The notes under the pieces are model-generated. The model saw only the letters and a list, made by a program, of their open reading frames with translations. It ran no database searches and was not told the origin of the DNA. Shown one piece after another: positions 1 to 5,450 of a stretch of DNA of 6,768 nucleotides. Source of the DNA: Sphingobium sp. GTDB taxonomy: Bacteria; Pseudomonadota; Alphaproteobacteria; Sphingomonadales; Sphingomonadaceae. The position numbers were made by a program, and so were the translations under genes. The stretch is from positions 1 to 6,768 of the forward strand of contig JASBTC010000373.1 of the NCBI GenBank assembly GCA_030148625.1, read 5' to 3'. Each line of letters begins with the position of its first letter. Within the stretch, counting starts at the first letter, position 1.

Positions 1-80
1 CCCGGCCGACCCGCACATCCCGCCCACCCCGGGAAGTCGCTAGTCGCGCCGGTACACCCCCAACCGCATCGACTCTAGCT
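1..80. other. Left edge, downstream of the reductase gene
   Basis: This is the short GC-rich stretch after the stop codon of the ferredoxin reductase gene. I see no convincing hairpin with a T-run that would end the operon, and no credible complete gene. A minus-strand ATG at 18-16 follows a G-rich stretch, but only about six codons remain before the window ends, so nothing can be said about it. The operon may therefore continue to the left, which is where the missing ferredoxin could lie. Confidence 0.4.
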
Positions 81-1310
81 TCACGCCGTCGCGGCGCCGA
101 CCTTGACCGCCGGATCGGCCAGTTTCGCAGGATCGACGGGAACGGCCGACCGGATCAGCCCCTTGGCTTGCCTGAGTTCGCTCGCAGCGTTGACGCCGGT
201 CGCCCCGACCAGCACCCCGCCATCGAGATGGAAGACGATGAAGCGCCCGTCCGCCGGGTGGCCGCGCAGCACATCGTGCGCGGCGACCGGGCGGCCGACG
301 GCTTGCACGGACAGATCATATTGATCGGTCCAGAAACCCGACAGTTCGGCATAATCCGCCTCGGCCACGGCGATCGTACGACCGACATGCTCGCCATGCG
401 CCGCCGCATGATGCCAGTTCTCCTGCCGCTCATGGCCGCCGGTTCGCGCATTGTAATGATAGGCGACCTCTCCCGCCGCGCGGATCGCGGGGTCGCTCGT
501 GCGCCCCTGACCATCGACGACGATACCGCCCGGCACGACATCCAGACCAGCCTCGGCAGCAAGGCGCGTTTCGGGGATCACGCCGACACCCACAATGACG
601 ATCTCCGCTTCGACGGTGCCGCCATCGGAAAGTGCGATCCGGTGATACCTGCCCTCGCGCACCGCCGCGCGCAGGCCGGCGCCGCAGCGAATCTCAACGC
701 CCGCGGCACGATGCCGCTCCGTCAGCAGCGCCGCCATCGTCTCACCGCAGGCACGCGCCATGATGCGCGTTTCCGGTTCGATGACGGTCACCGAAAGACC
801 ATGGGACACCGCGCACGCCGCCGCCTCCAGCCCGATCACGCCGCCGCCGACGACGGCGACGCGCCCGCCTTCTGCAAAGGCCTTGCGAAGCCGCACCGCA
901 TCCTCGCGATCGCGCAGATAGAATATGCCCGGCGCACCGTGGGGCAGATCGGGCAGCACGCGCAGCCGCGACCCCGTCGCCAGCACCAGCGTGTCATAGG
1001 GGAGCCGATCGCCATCGCCGAAAACCACACACGCCTCGATCCGATCGATGGCAGCAACGGGACGGCCGAGCATCAGGTCGATCCGGGCTTCCGCATAATC
1101 GGCCTCGCCACGATAGAAGATCGCATCTTCCTCGCCCGGCGATTTCAGCACCTTTTTGGACAAGGGTGGACGATCATAGGGGCGGACCGTCTCGGCGCCG
1201 ACCAGGACGATCTCTCCCGCAAAGCCGGCCGCACGCGCGGCGAAGGCGCAACGATCGCCGGCAAGCCCGGCGCCGACGATGACGAGGCGGTTTCCGATGG
1301 GCTCAGACAT
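81..1310 (-). CDS. carAd: Ferredoxin reductase, glutathione-reductase type, FAD-dependent (CarAd/BphA4-like)
   Basis: The 409-residue flavoprotein should move electrons from NAD(P)H through FAD to a ferredoxin that feeds the CarAa oxygenase in the cytoplasm. An N-terminal Rossmann fold carries GAGLAG (13-18) for FAD, followed by the family motif RPPLSK (47-52) and ATG (111-113). A second Rossmann motif, GGGVIGLE (155-162), binds NAD(P)H. The second FAD motif, TSDPAIRAAGEVA (271-283), has Glu281 where relatives usually have Asp. ENWHHA (297-302) matches the conserved ENW stretch, and the C-terminal domain is complete. It is last in the operon. Its start overlaps the end of carBb by 8 bases, with a G-rich Shine-Dalgarno site (1320-1327) 9 bases upstream of the ATG. 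CarAd of Pseudomonas CA10 is a different FNR-type reductase, so this system belongs with the class II carbazole dioxygenases that use GR-type reductases. The family call is firm; the link to CarAa rests on operon position. Confidence 0.88.
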   Translation of the reverse strand: MSEPIGNRLVIVGAGLAGDRCAFAARAAGFAGEIVLVGAETVRPYDRPPLSKKVLKSPGEEDAIFYRGEADYAEARIDLMLGRPVAAIDRIEACVVFGDGDRLPYDTLVLATGSRLRVLPDLPHGAPGIFYLRDREDAVRLRKAFAEGGRVAVVGGGVIGLEAAACAVSHGLSVTVIEPETRIMARACGETMAALLTERHRAAGVEIRCGAGLRAAVREGRYHRIALSDGGTVEAEIVIVGVGVIPETRLAAEAGLDVVPGGIVVDGQGRTSDPAIRAAGEVAYHYNARTGGHERQENWHHAAAHGEHVGRTIAVAEADYAELSGFWTDQYDLSVQAVGRPVAAHDVLRGHPADGRFIVFHLDGGVLVGATGVNAASELRQAKGLIRSAVPVDPAKLADPAVKVGAATA

Positions 1311-2115
1311 GAAAGGCGACTCCCCCCATGCCCGATCCCCATTGGATCACCGGTTCATAATAGACGATCTCGCCCCGCGCGCGCGCAGGCAGGGCGCCGG
1401 CCATGAACAGCCAGGACGCGACCTCAAGCCCGCCATTGCCGGTTTCGGCAAGCAGTTCGGCGTTACTGATCCCCGCCAACGCACGCGCGCGTCCTTCGAC
1501 CAGGTCGCGAAGGATACGCCGATCATAATCCTCGGCCACCCTGCCCTGTCCCGGCACCCGCAGCCAGTGCGACAAGCCACCACCACCGATGACGACGACA
1601 CGTTCGTCCCCCGGCCTCTCATCCTCGACATAGGTCCGCAACGCCTCGCCCAGCGCGAAGCAGCGCGCCGGCGTCGGCGGCACCGGCATGGCGCTGTTGA
1701 TGAAGACCGGCACGACCGGCCAGTCGCCTTGCGGATCGCCGATCAGCTTGGTGAGCATCAGCCCATGATCGGGCCGGACCTCCTCGACCTGGACCAGGTC
1801 GAAACCGGCCCCGGCGGCGTGGCGTGCCATCCCCTCGGCAAAGGCGCGATGTCCGGCAAAGGGGGTTTGCGGAATGCCCATATCGCCCCAGGGCGTGAAG
1901 ATATCGGCGATGCCGACCGCAAGGGTCACTTGCTGGCGCAGCGTGAAATTGTTGAGATGATCGCCCGAGGCCACCACCAGCACGTCGGGCGCCAGCGCGC
2001 GCACCGCCGCGCGGATCGCCATCATGCCCGCGAACACCCGTTCGGCCTGCACCTCGACGCCATCGGGCGGGAACAGGACATGCGACGTGGCGAAACCACC
2101 CACGATCCGTCCCAT
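1303..2115 (-). CDS. carBb: Extradiol ring-cleavage dioxygenase, catalytic subunit (CarBb, LigB type)
   Basis: This 270-residue class III extradiol dioxygenase should cleave the catechol ring of 2'-aminobiphenyl-2,3-diol, or a similar biaryl diol, beside the hydroxyls using Fe(II) and O2. The fit to LigB is clear: iron ligands His12 (in ATSH), His53 (in GDH) and Glu231 (in GLEVASW), plus the likely catalytic base His183 (in GGLSHW) and the conserved PDHGL (116-120). It pairs with the small subunit encoded immediately upstream. The ATG at 2115 shares one base with the carBa TGA, and GGAGG lies 7 bases upstream. A longer open frame reaches 2433 but lacks any LigB similarity before Met-Gly-Arg, so I reject it. 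The gene ends inside the start of the reductase gene. The family is certain. The exact substrate is inferred from neighbours; LigB relatives also act on protocatechuate-type or other biaryl diols. Confidence 0.92.
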   Translation of the reverse strand: MGRIVGGFATSHVLFPPDGVEVQAERVFAGMMAIRAAVRALAPDVLVVASGDHLNNFTLRQQVTLAVGIADIFTPWGDMGIPQTPFAGHRAFAEGMARHAAGAGFDLVQVEEVRPDHGLMLTKLIGDPQGDWPVVPVFINSAMPVPPTPARCFALGEALRTYVEDERPGDERVVVIGGGGLSHWLRVPGQGRVAEDYDRRILRDLVEGRARALAGISNAELLAETGNGGLEVASWLFMAGALPARARGEIVYYEPVIQWGSGMGGVAFHV

Positions 2116-2408
2116 CAGCTGACCTCCGTACCGGCGCCGGCAAGCAGCCGGTCGATAAACGAGGCCAGCGGACCGGGTCCGGACGGCGCACCCTTCGCAT
2201 CGATGAACATCCATTTCATCTGCAGATTGGGATGCACGCCCAGCCGCGTCATCGCCGCGATCGAGCCATCGGCCAGCAGCGCCTGTTCCCCGGCATCGAT
2301 ATCGTATCGGACGTAGGTCGCGACCGGATCGGCGCGATGCCGTTCGCGCGCCGCCGGATCGCCGTTCAGATCCTGGATCATGCGGTTGATGCGATAGCTG
2401 TCGGTCAT
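2115..2408 (-). CDS. carBa: Extradiol dioxygenase small subunit (CarBa, LigA-like)
   Basis: This 97-residue protein resembles the small helical subunit of two-component class III extradiol dioxygenases (the LigA fold), which packs against CarBb and helps form the active-site lid; CarB is an alpha2-beta2 enzyme in known systems. Visible family features are the N-terminal helix with NRMIQDLNGD (8-17), the central DIDAGEQALLADGS segment (36-49) and the typical GVHPNLQMKW stretch (57-66). Its ATG forms an ATGA overlap with the carC stop, with GGAG 7 bases upstream; its TGA shares one base with the carBb ATG. No metal ligands are expected in this subunit. The tight coupling to carBb suggests equal production of the two chains. 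Confidence 0.88.
   Translation of the reverse strand: MTDSYRINRMIQDLNGDPAARERHRADPVATYVRYDIDAGEQALLADGSIAAMTRLGVHPNLQMKWMFIDAKGAPSGPGPLASFIDRLLAGAGTEVS
2123..2127 (-). promoter_or_regulatory. Ribosome binding site deciding the carBb start
   Basis: GGAGG on the minus strand lies inside the last codons of carBa, 7 bases before the carBb ATG at 2115. It settles the start of carBb, whose reading frame stays open far upstream through carBa. Confidence 0.85.
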
Positions 2409-3253
2409 CGCCGCACTCCGAACAGGTCGTCACGCAAAAAGGCGGAGGTGACGGCCAGGAATTCGCCGGGCGCCTCGATCATCGCCCAATGGCCGACATG
2501 CGGCAGGACGAAGCCCCAGCTATTCTCGAGCAGCTCGAGATAGCCATAGGTCCGCGCCAGGATCGCGACCTTGTCCTCCTTGCCGCCGACCACGAGCGTG
2601 GGCGTCTTCACCGCCGCGATCGCATCGCGTTCATAGCTGAGCTTGGAGGAGACAATCGCCTTCAACGCCTTGCGGGTGTGCTCGTCCTGCATGATTTCGT
2701 GACGATAGAGGACGGCCTTTTCATCGATCGCATGGCCGGACGCGGTCAGCGCCTCGACGATCCGCCGCATCGCTTCGATCGTATAATCATAGCCGACCAG
2801 ATGCTTCATATAGGATGGATCGGGATTGGCGATGGCGAGCCCGGCACTGCCCATCAGCACCAGTTTGCCGACGCGTTCGGGCCGCTCCATCGCCACGCCA
2901 AGAGCGGTCGCGCCGCCCATCGAATTGCCGACCAGATGCGCCTGAGCGACGCCGAGCGCATCGAGGAAGGCGATCAGATGGCGCGTGCGCCCGGCCTGAT
3001 CATAGGCATAGTCGGCCGGGTCGGGCTTTGCGGTACGGCCGAAGCCGGGCATGTCGGGCACCAGCACACGGAAATGCCGTGCATAGGCGTCGATGCAGGA
3101 ACGCCAATTGCCCCAGCCGTCCGCGCCTGCCCCGCCGCCATGCACCAGCACCAGTGCCGGACCGTCGCCGCCTTCGAGATAATGGGTCTCGAGCCCATCG
3201 GCTTCGAGCGAGCGCGAAGCGAAGCCCGGATGGATGATCGGGGACAGGCTCAT
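2405..3253 (-). CDS. carC: Meta-cleavage product hydrolase, alpha/beta fold (CarC)
   Basis: This 282-residue alpha/beta hydrolase of the C-C bond hydrolase group (CarC, BphD, CumD) should split the yellow ring-fission product, 2-hydroxy-6-oxo-6-(2'-aminophenyl)hexa-2,4-dienoate in the carbazole pathway, into anthranilate and 2-hydroxypenta-2,4-dienoate. The oxyanion-hole motif HGGGAGADGWGNW spans 38-50. The nucleophile elbow GNSMGG gives Ser111, the acid is Asp227 (in GGKEDKV) and the base is His255 (in HVGHWA). The length is normal for the family. The ATG at 3253 overlaps the carAa stop as ATGA, with GGAG 7 bases upstream, and the gene ends in an ATGA overlap with carBa. It sits before the ring-cleavage genes rather than after them as in most sphingomonad car clusters. 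The catalytic type is certain; the substrate is inferred from context. Confidence 0.92.
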   Translation of the reverse strand: MSLSPIIHPGFASRSLEADGLETHYLEGGDGPALVLVHGGGAGADGWGNWRSCIDAYARHFRVLVPDMPGFGRTAKPDPADYAYDQAGRTRHLIAFLDALGVAQAHLVGNSMGGATALGVAMERPERVGKLVLMGSAGLAIANPDPSYMKHLVGYDYTIEAMRRIVEALTASGHAIDEKAVLYRHEIMQDEHTRKALKAIVSSKLSYERDAIAAVKTPTLVVGGKEDKVAILARTYGYLELLENSWGFVLPHVGHWAMIEAPGEFLAVTSAFLRDDLFGVRR

Positions 3254-4416
3254 CGCAGGTCTCCAGGAGACTGGACGCCACGATTATGCGCGTGGCACAG
3301 CTCGCGCCATTTGACGATCGGCATGTCGCCTTCGATCAGCATTTCCTGCAGCCAGGCGCCGTCATCCTTGTAAAAGGTCTGGAGCGCCAGCCGCGCCTCG
3401 ATATCCTGATTGTTGAAGCCGTCGAGCGAGACCGGCTTCCAGCGATTCCAGAATTCCTGGCGGTGGGCGTGCGCCTCCGCATCGGTCGCGCAGCGCTTGC
3501 CGATCATGATCAGATAATAATGATTGTCCTCGTCGATCGGCACATACCATTCGAACTGGTGCCTGCCCGCATCGGGGAAATCGTCGACGCGCAATACCCC
3601 CGGCAGCCATAGCGACGCGGCGGTCGTGCGTGTCGCGCTGCCGTCGGTCTTGGGACTGCGCACGCCCTTGACCACCACCTCTCCGCCGATCGCACCGTCC
3701 CACAGGACATTGTGATGCGCGAACGAGTCATAGACGCCCTTCGGTTCGCCATCGGTGTCGTGAATGACGATCTGGCCCGATTGCGCGGTGTGCCCGATCG
3801 GCAGCGAGCGCTGGGTGTCGGGCACCAGTGGCGAACTGCGATGGATATAGACGTGCAGGCCGTCAAAGCCGTTCTCGCAGCCGACGCGCCAGTTCGAGGG
3901 AACGACATAGGAATCGCCTTCCAGCACCATGTCGTCGTCGAGCAGCATCGGCGGGACATCTTCCGCCAGGGGATGGGGCTCGGCGCCTTGGTCCCCGACG
4001 AACACGAACACGATGCCCTTGGCTTCCTCGACCGGATAGGTGCGCAGCGTCTGCCGCCCGATCGCCTTGCTGTCGGGCGAGGCCAGGATGTCGGTCAGCA
4101 TGCCGTCGTCCCAGCGATAGGTGAAACCGTGATACCAGCAGGTGATCGTGCCCTTGGTGTAGCATTCGATCTTCTGCGAAAAGGGTACGCCGCGGTGCAG
4201 GCAGCGATCGCGAATGGCGCGGACCGTGCCGTCGATCCGCTTGAGCAGGATCTTCTCGCCGCAGACGGTGACCTGCACGACCTGCGCCTCCGGCACGTCG
4301 CGCGACAGCCGGACCGGATACCAGTGATTCCGAAAACCAAGCTTCGCTTCAAGATAGTCGCGCCAGCGCGGCACCTTCTTCAACAGCGCTTCATCGACGA
4401 ACGTCGACCTCTCCAT
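3250..4416 (-). CDS. carAa: Carbazole 1,9a-dioxygenase-type terminal oxygenase (CarAa)
   Basis: This 388-residue Rieske non-heme iron oxygenase matches CarAa of Pseudomonas resinovorans CA10 (384 residues, recalled from memory) along its length, including KLGFRNHWYPV and the ITCWYH region. CarAa is a homotrimer that adds both atoms of O2 at the angular 9a and adjacent C1 positions of carbazole, opening the central ring. The Rieske cluster ligands are Cys72, His74, Cys93 and His96, with the same 18-residue gap as CA10. The iron site is Asp185 (bridging), His188, His192 and Asp338, matching CA10 Asp180, His183, His187 and Asp333. Gly183, Phe280 and Gln287 match pocket residues Gly178, Phe275 and Gln282, but Ala267 replaces Ile262. 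A 5-residue deletion and a 5-residue insertion bracket residues 203-266. I chose the ATG at 4416 because AGGGG lies 7 bases upstream and homology starts there; an ATG at 4446 adds 10 residues without a Shine-Dalgarno site and falls at the predicted transcription start. Confidence 0.92.
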   Translation of the reverse strand: MERSTFVDEALLKKVPRWRDYLEAKLGFRNHWYPVRLSRDVPEAQVVQVTVCGEKILLKRIDGTVRAIRDRCLHRGVPFSQKIECYTKGTITCWYHGFTYRWDDGMLTDILASPDSKAIGRQTLRTYPVEEAKGIVFVFVGDQGAEPHPLAEDVPPMLLDDDMVLEGDSYVVPSNWRVGCENGFDGLHVYIHRSSPLVPDTQRSLPIGHTAQSGQIVIHDTDGEPKGVYDSFAHHNVLWDGAIGGEVVVKGVRSPKTDGSATRTTAASLWLPGVLRVDDFPDAGRHQFEWYVPIDEDNHYYLIMIGKRCATDAEAHAHRQEFWNRWKPVSLDGFNNQDIEARLALQTFYKDDGAWLQEMLIEGDMPIVKWRELCHAHNRGVQSPGDLR

Positions 4417-4423
4417 TCCCGTA

Positions 4424-4428
4424 CCCCT
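4424..4428 (-). promoter_or_regulatory. Ribosome binding site deciding the carAa start
   Basis: AGGGG on the minus strand lies 7 bases before the ATG at 4416. It selects this start over the in-frame ATG at 4446, which would sit at or upstream of the predicted transcription start. Confidence 0.7.
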
Positions 4429-4435
4429 GCCATGG

Positions 4436-4451
4436 ATTGAATGCATTTAAT
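4436..4451. promoter_or_regulatory. Near-perfect 16-bp palindrome in the carAa leader
   Basis: ATTGAATGCATTTAAT is symmetric about 4443/4444 apart from one pair (4439 with 4448). It lies at about +1 to +16 of the predicted carAa transcript and touches the left arm of the larger inverted repeat. This size and symmetry suit a GntR-family dimer, so it is a candidate operator. Chance AT-rich symmetry is possible. Confidence 0.4.
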
Positions 4452-4507
4452 GGATGCAGTATGCACAAAATGAAAAGGCTGTCAAAACCTGTTCGTGCAT
4501 CCATTAA
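4447..4507. promoter_or_regulatory. Perfect 12-bp inverted repeat flanking the carAa promoter (candidate CarR operator)
   Basis: TTAATGGATGCA at 4447-4458 is repeated exactly, inverted, as TGCATCCATTAA at 4496-4507. The centres are 49 bp apart. The left arm covers the 3' edge of the predicted -10 box and the start site; the right arm lies just upstream of the -35 box. The shorter word ATGCA recurs at 4441, 4454 and 4461. The layout would let two CarR dimers clamp or loop the promoter. That the regulator binds here is inference from position and from repeats in an otherwise AT-rich spacer. Confidence 0.6.
4458..4485 (-). promoter_or_regulatory. Sigma-70-type promoter of the carAa operon
   Basis: On the minus strand an exact TTGACA (-35; plus-strand 4485-4480) is followed after 16 bases by CATACT (-10; 4463-4458), which keeps the key second A and final T of TATAAT. 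The predicted start is near 4451, giving a leader of about 35 bases to the ATG at 4416. It is the best promoter match I see in the divergent region. Confidence 0.65.
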
Positions 4508-4510
4508 GAG

Positions 4511-4538
4511 GTTACGCTACTCGGAAGAGCCATATATA
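4511..4538 (+). promoter_or_regulatory. Weak candidate promoter for carR
   Basis: TATATA at 4533-4538 could be a -10 box, with the poor -35 match GTTACG at 4511-4516 after a 16-base spacer. A start near 4545 would give a leader of about 40 bases to the GTG at 4584. The -35 half matches only three positions, so this is tentative; a weak promoter would suit an autoregulated repressor. Confidence 0.35.
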
Positions 4539-4570
4539 CGAGCTTTCCCAACGGCCTTCCGACGACATAT

Positions 4571-4575
4571 GGGAG
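4571..4575 (+). promoter_or_regulatory. Ribosome binding site deciding the carR start
   Basis: GGGAG lies 8 bases before the GTG at 4584. No comparable site precedes the in-frame ATG at 4569, of which the GGG is itself part, or the TTG and ATG codons at 4437, 4461 and 4470. This supports the GTG start. Confidence 0.65.
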
Positions 4576-4583
4576 CGAGAAAA

Positions 4584-5306
4584 GTGGCAAAGGCAGCGAC
4601 TCAGGTCGTACAAGGACGACGGTTGCGCGATCAGGTGTACGACCTGATCAAGGAAGACCTGAAAGCAGGCAGCTTCGAGCCGCACCAGCGCTTCTACGAA
4701 TTCGAGCTTGCCGAGAAATACGGCGTTTCGCGGACCCCGGTGCGCGAAGCGCTGTTCCAGCTGATCCGCGACGGCCTGCTCGTCAGCGAGGAACGCGGCT
4801 ATACGCTACCCGTCGATACGCCGAAGCGTTTCGCCGACCGGATCGAAGTGCATATCCTGCTCGATCCCAGGGTCGCCTTTTATGCCGCCACCAAGAACGA
4901 CGCGGAGGCGGTGAAGGCGCTGCGGAAAGCCTATGACAAGGCGAAGCGCGCACACGAGACCGGCAAATATGCCGTTTATGTCGACGCCATCCACCAGTTC
5001 CGCGTCGGCACGCGCGAGATGTGCGACAATGAACCGCTGCGCCGCTGCGCGCTAATGATCGAGGACCAGTTCCTTCCCGCCCGCAACGAGCTCTTCAAGA
5101 AAGACTCCTATCGGGAAATGGACCTGGATCATAACGACCGCATCCTCCGGGCGATCGAGGCCGGCGACGGCCCCGCCGCCGAAGAGGCGACCCGCAATTA
5201 TATGCTGGAAGTCAGCAAGCTGGTGATCAGCACACCCGAGGATTTCGGCAGCAGCGAACCGGTTCAGGTCAAGCGCCGGCCACGCAGGCCGCGCACGACC
5301 GACTGA
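4584..5306 (+). CDS. carR: GntR-family transcriptional regulator, FadR/FCD-like (CarR)
   Basis: With the GTG start this is a 240-residue DNA-binding regulator. The N-terminal winged helix-turn-helix spans about 12-76, with ELAEKYGVSRTPVREAL (41-57) and RDGLL (62-66) as the GntR signature. Residues about 84-215 form an all-helical FadR-like ligand domain, and the tail is basic (KRRPRRPR, 230-237). Of the usual FCD metal ligands only His183 is obvious; Arg140 and Tyr206 appear to stand where histidines are expected. The frame is open back to 4437, but those residues look unlike a protein start, cover the promoter region and would overlap carAa signals. The gene is divergent from carAa, as in sphingomonad car clusters where a GntR regulator precedes carAa. 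It probably represses the operon and is released by a pathway compound; ligand and sign of control are inferred. An ATG at 4569 (245 residues) is the main alternative start. Confidence 0.85.
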   Translation: MAKAATQVVQGRRLRDQVYDLIKEDLKAGSFEPHQRFYEFELAEKYGVSRTPVREALFQLIRDGLLVSEERGYTLPVDTPKRFADRIEVHILLDPRVAFYAATKNDAEAVKALRKAYDKAKRAHETGKYAVYVDAIHQFRVGTREMCDNEPLRRCALMIEDQFLPARNELFKKDSYREMDLDHNDRILRAIEAGDGPAAEEATRNYMLEVSKLVISTPEDFGSSEPVQVKRRPRRPRTTD

Positions 5307-5349
5307 TACCAGATCTCGATGAGTTCGACTCATCGAGATCTGGTATCAG
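5303..5349. repeat. Perfect 22-bp-arm hairpin overlapping the carR stop codon
   Basis: Arms 5303-5324 and 5328-5349 are exact reverse complements around the 3-base loop TCG. The left arm begins CTGATACCAGATCTCG and contains the carR TGA at 5304-5306 and a BglII-type AGATCT. Neither side has a T-run, so it is not a textbook intrinsic terminator, though it may stop or protect transcripts from both convergent genes. The length and perfection also fit a dispersed palindromic element. Confidence 0.8.
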
Positions 5350-5374
5350 CCCGCGCGGCGCTTGAGCGAACCGA

Positions 5375-5398
5375 TCGAGGATGCGTCAGCATCTTCGA
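5375..5398. repeat. Small hairpin in the convergent spacer
   Basis: TCGAGGATGC at 5375-5384 pairs with GCATCTTCGA at 5389-5398 over a 4-base loop, with one G-T pair. It is one of several hairpins in this spacer. Its function is unknown and it may be part of the 3' end structure of either convergent transcript. Confidence 0.45.
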
Positions 5399-5400
5399 GA

Positions 5401-5417
5401 TCGCGTATGAAACGCGA
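5401..5417. repeat. Short inverted repeat in the convergent spacer
   Basis: TCGCGT at 5401-5406 and ACGCGA at 5412-5417 form a 6-bp stem with a 5-base loop. It lies directly beside the larger GC-rich palindrome. It is small enough to arise by chance. Confidence 0.3.
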
Positions 5418-5418
5418 A

Positions 5419-5444
5419 GCGCCGGGCATCGCGATGCCCGGCGC
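5419..5444 (-). terminator. GC-rich 26-bp palindrome, likely terminator of the Rieske gene
   Basis: The 26 bases are a perfect palindrome centred at 5431/5432; an RNA would form an 11-bp stem (GCGCCGGGCAT) with a CGCG loop. It begins 6 bases after the TGA of the minus-strand Rieske oxygenase gene, the right place for a transcription end. The following minus-strand bases (TTCGCGTTTC) are only mildly T-rich, so termination is likely but not certain. Confidence 0.6.
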
Positions 5445-5450
5445 ATATCG

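Noticed and set aside
1..80. Start of a ferredoxin gene at minus-strand ATG 18
   Set aside because: Only six codons are visible and they show no ferredoxin motif.
168..1406. Long plus-strand open frame opposite the reductase gene
   Set aside because: It is a high-GC shadow of the minus-strand gene. It shows no family motifs and no ribosome binding site, whereas the minus frame has all the flavoprotein motifs.
1279..2316. Long plus-strand open frame opposite carBb and carBa
   Set aside because: It crosses two well-supported genes, is very rich in His and Arg like an antisense frame, and matches no family I know.
2116..2433. N-terminal extension of carBb
   Set aside because: The open frame runs through carBa in another frame, but LigB similarity and the GGAGG site both place the start at 2115.
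2489..3373. Plus-strand open frame opposite carC
   Set aside because: It is a shadow of carC with no recognisable domain; the catalytic triad lies in the minus frame.
3712..4440. Plus-strand open frame opposite carAa
   Set aside because: It is a shadow of the Rieske gene with no motif support and would run across carAa's start.
4437..4583. Longer carR starting at TTG 4437 or ATG 4461/4470
   Set aside because: These starts have no Shine-Dalgarno site, precede the likely carR promoter and overlap the operator and carAa promoter. The added residues do not look like GntR sequence.
5303..5349. The long hairpin as an attachment site or insertion-sequence end
   Set aside because: There is no transposase or integrase, no target duplication and no second copy in the window, so I describe it only as a hairpin.
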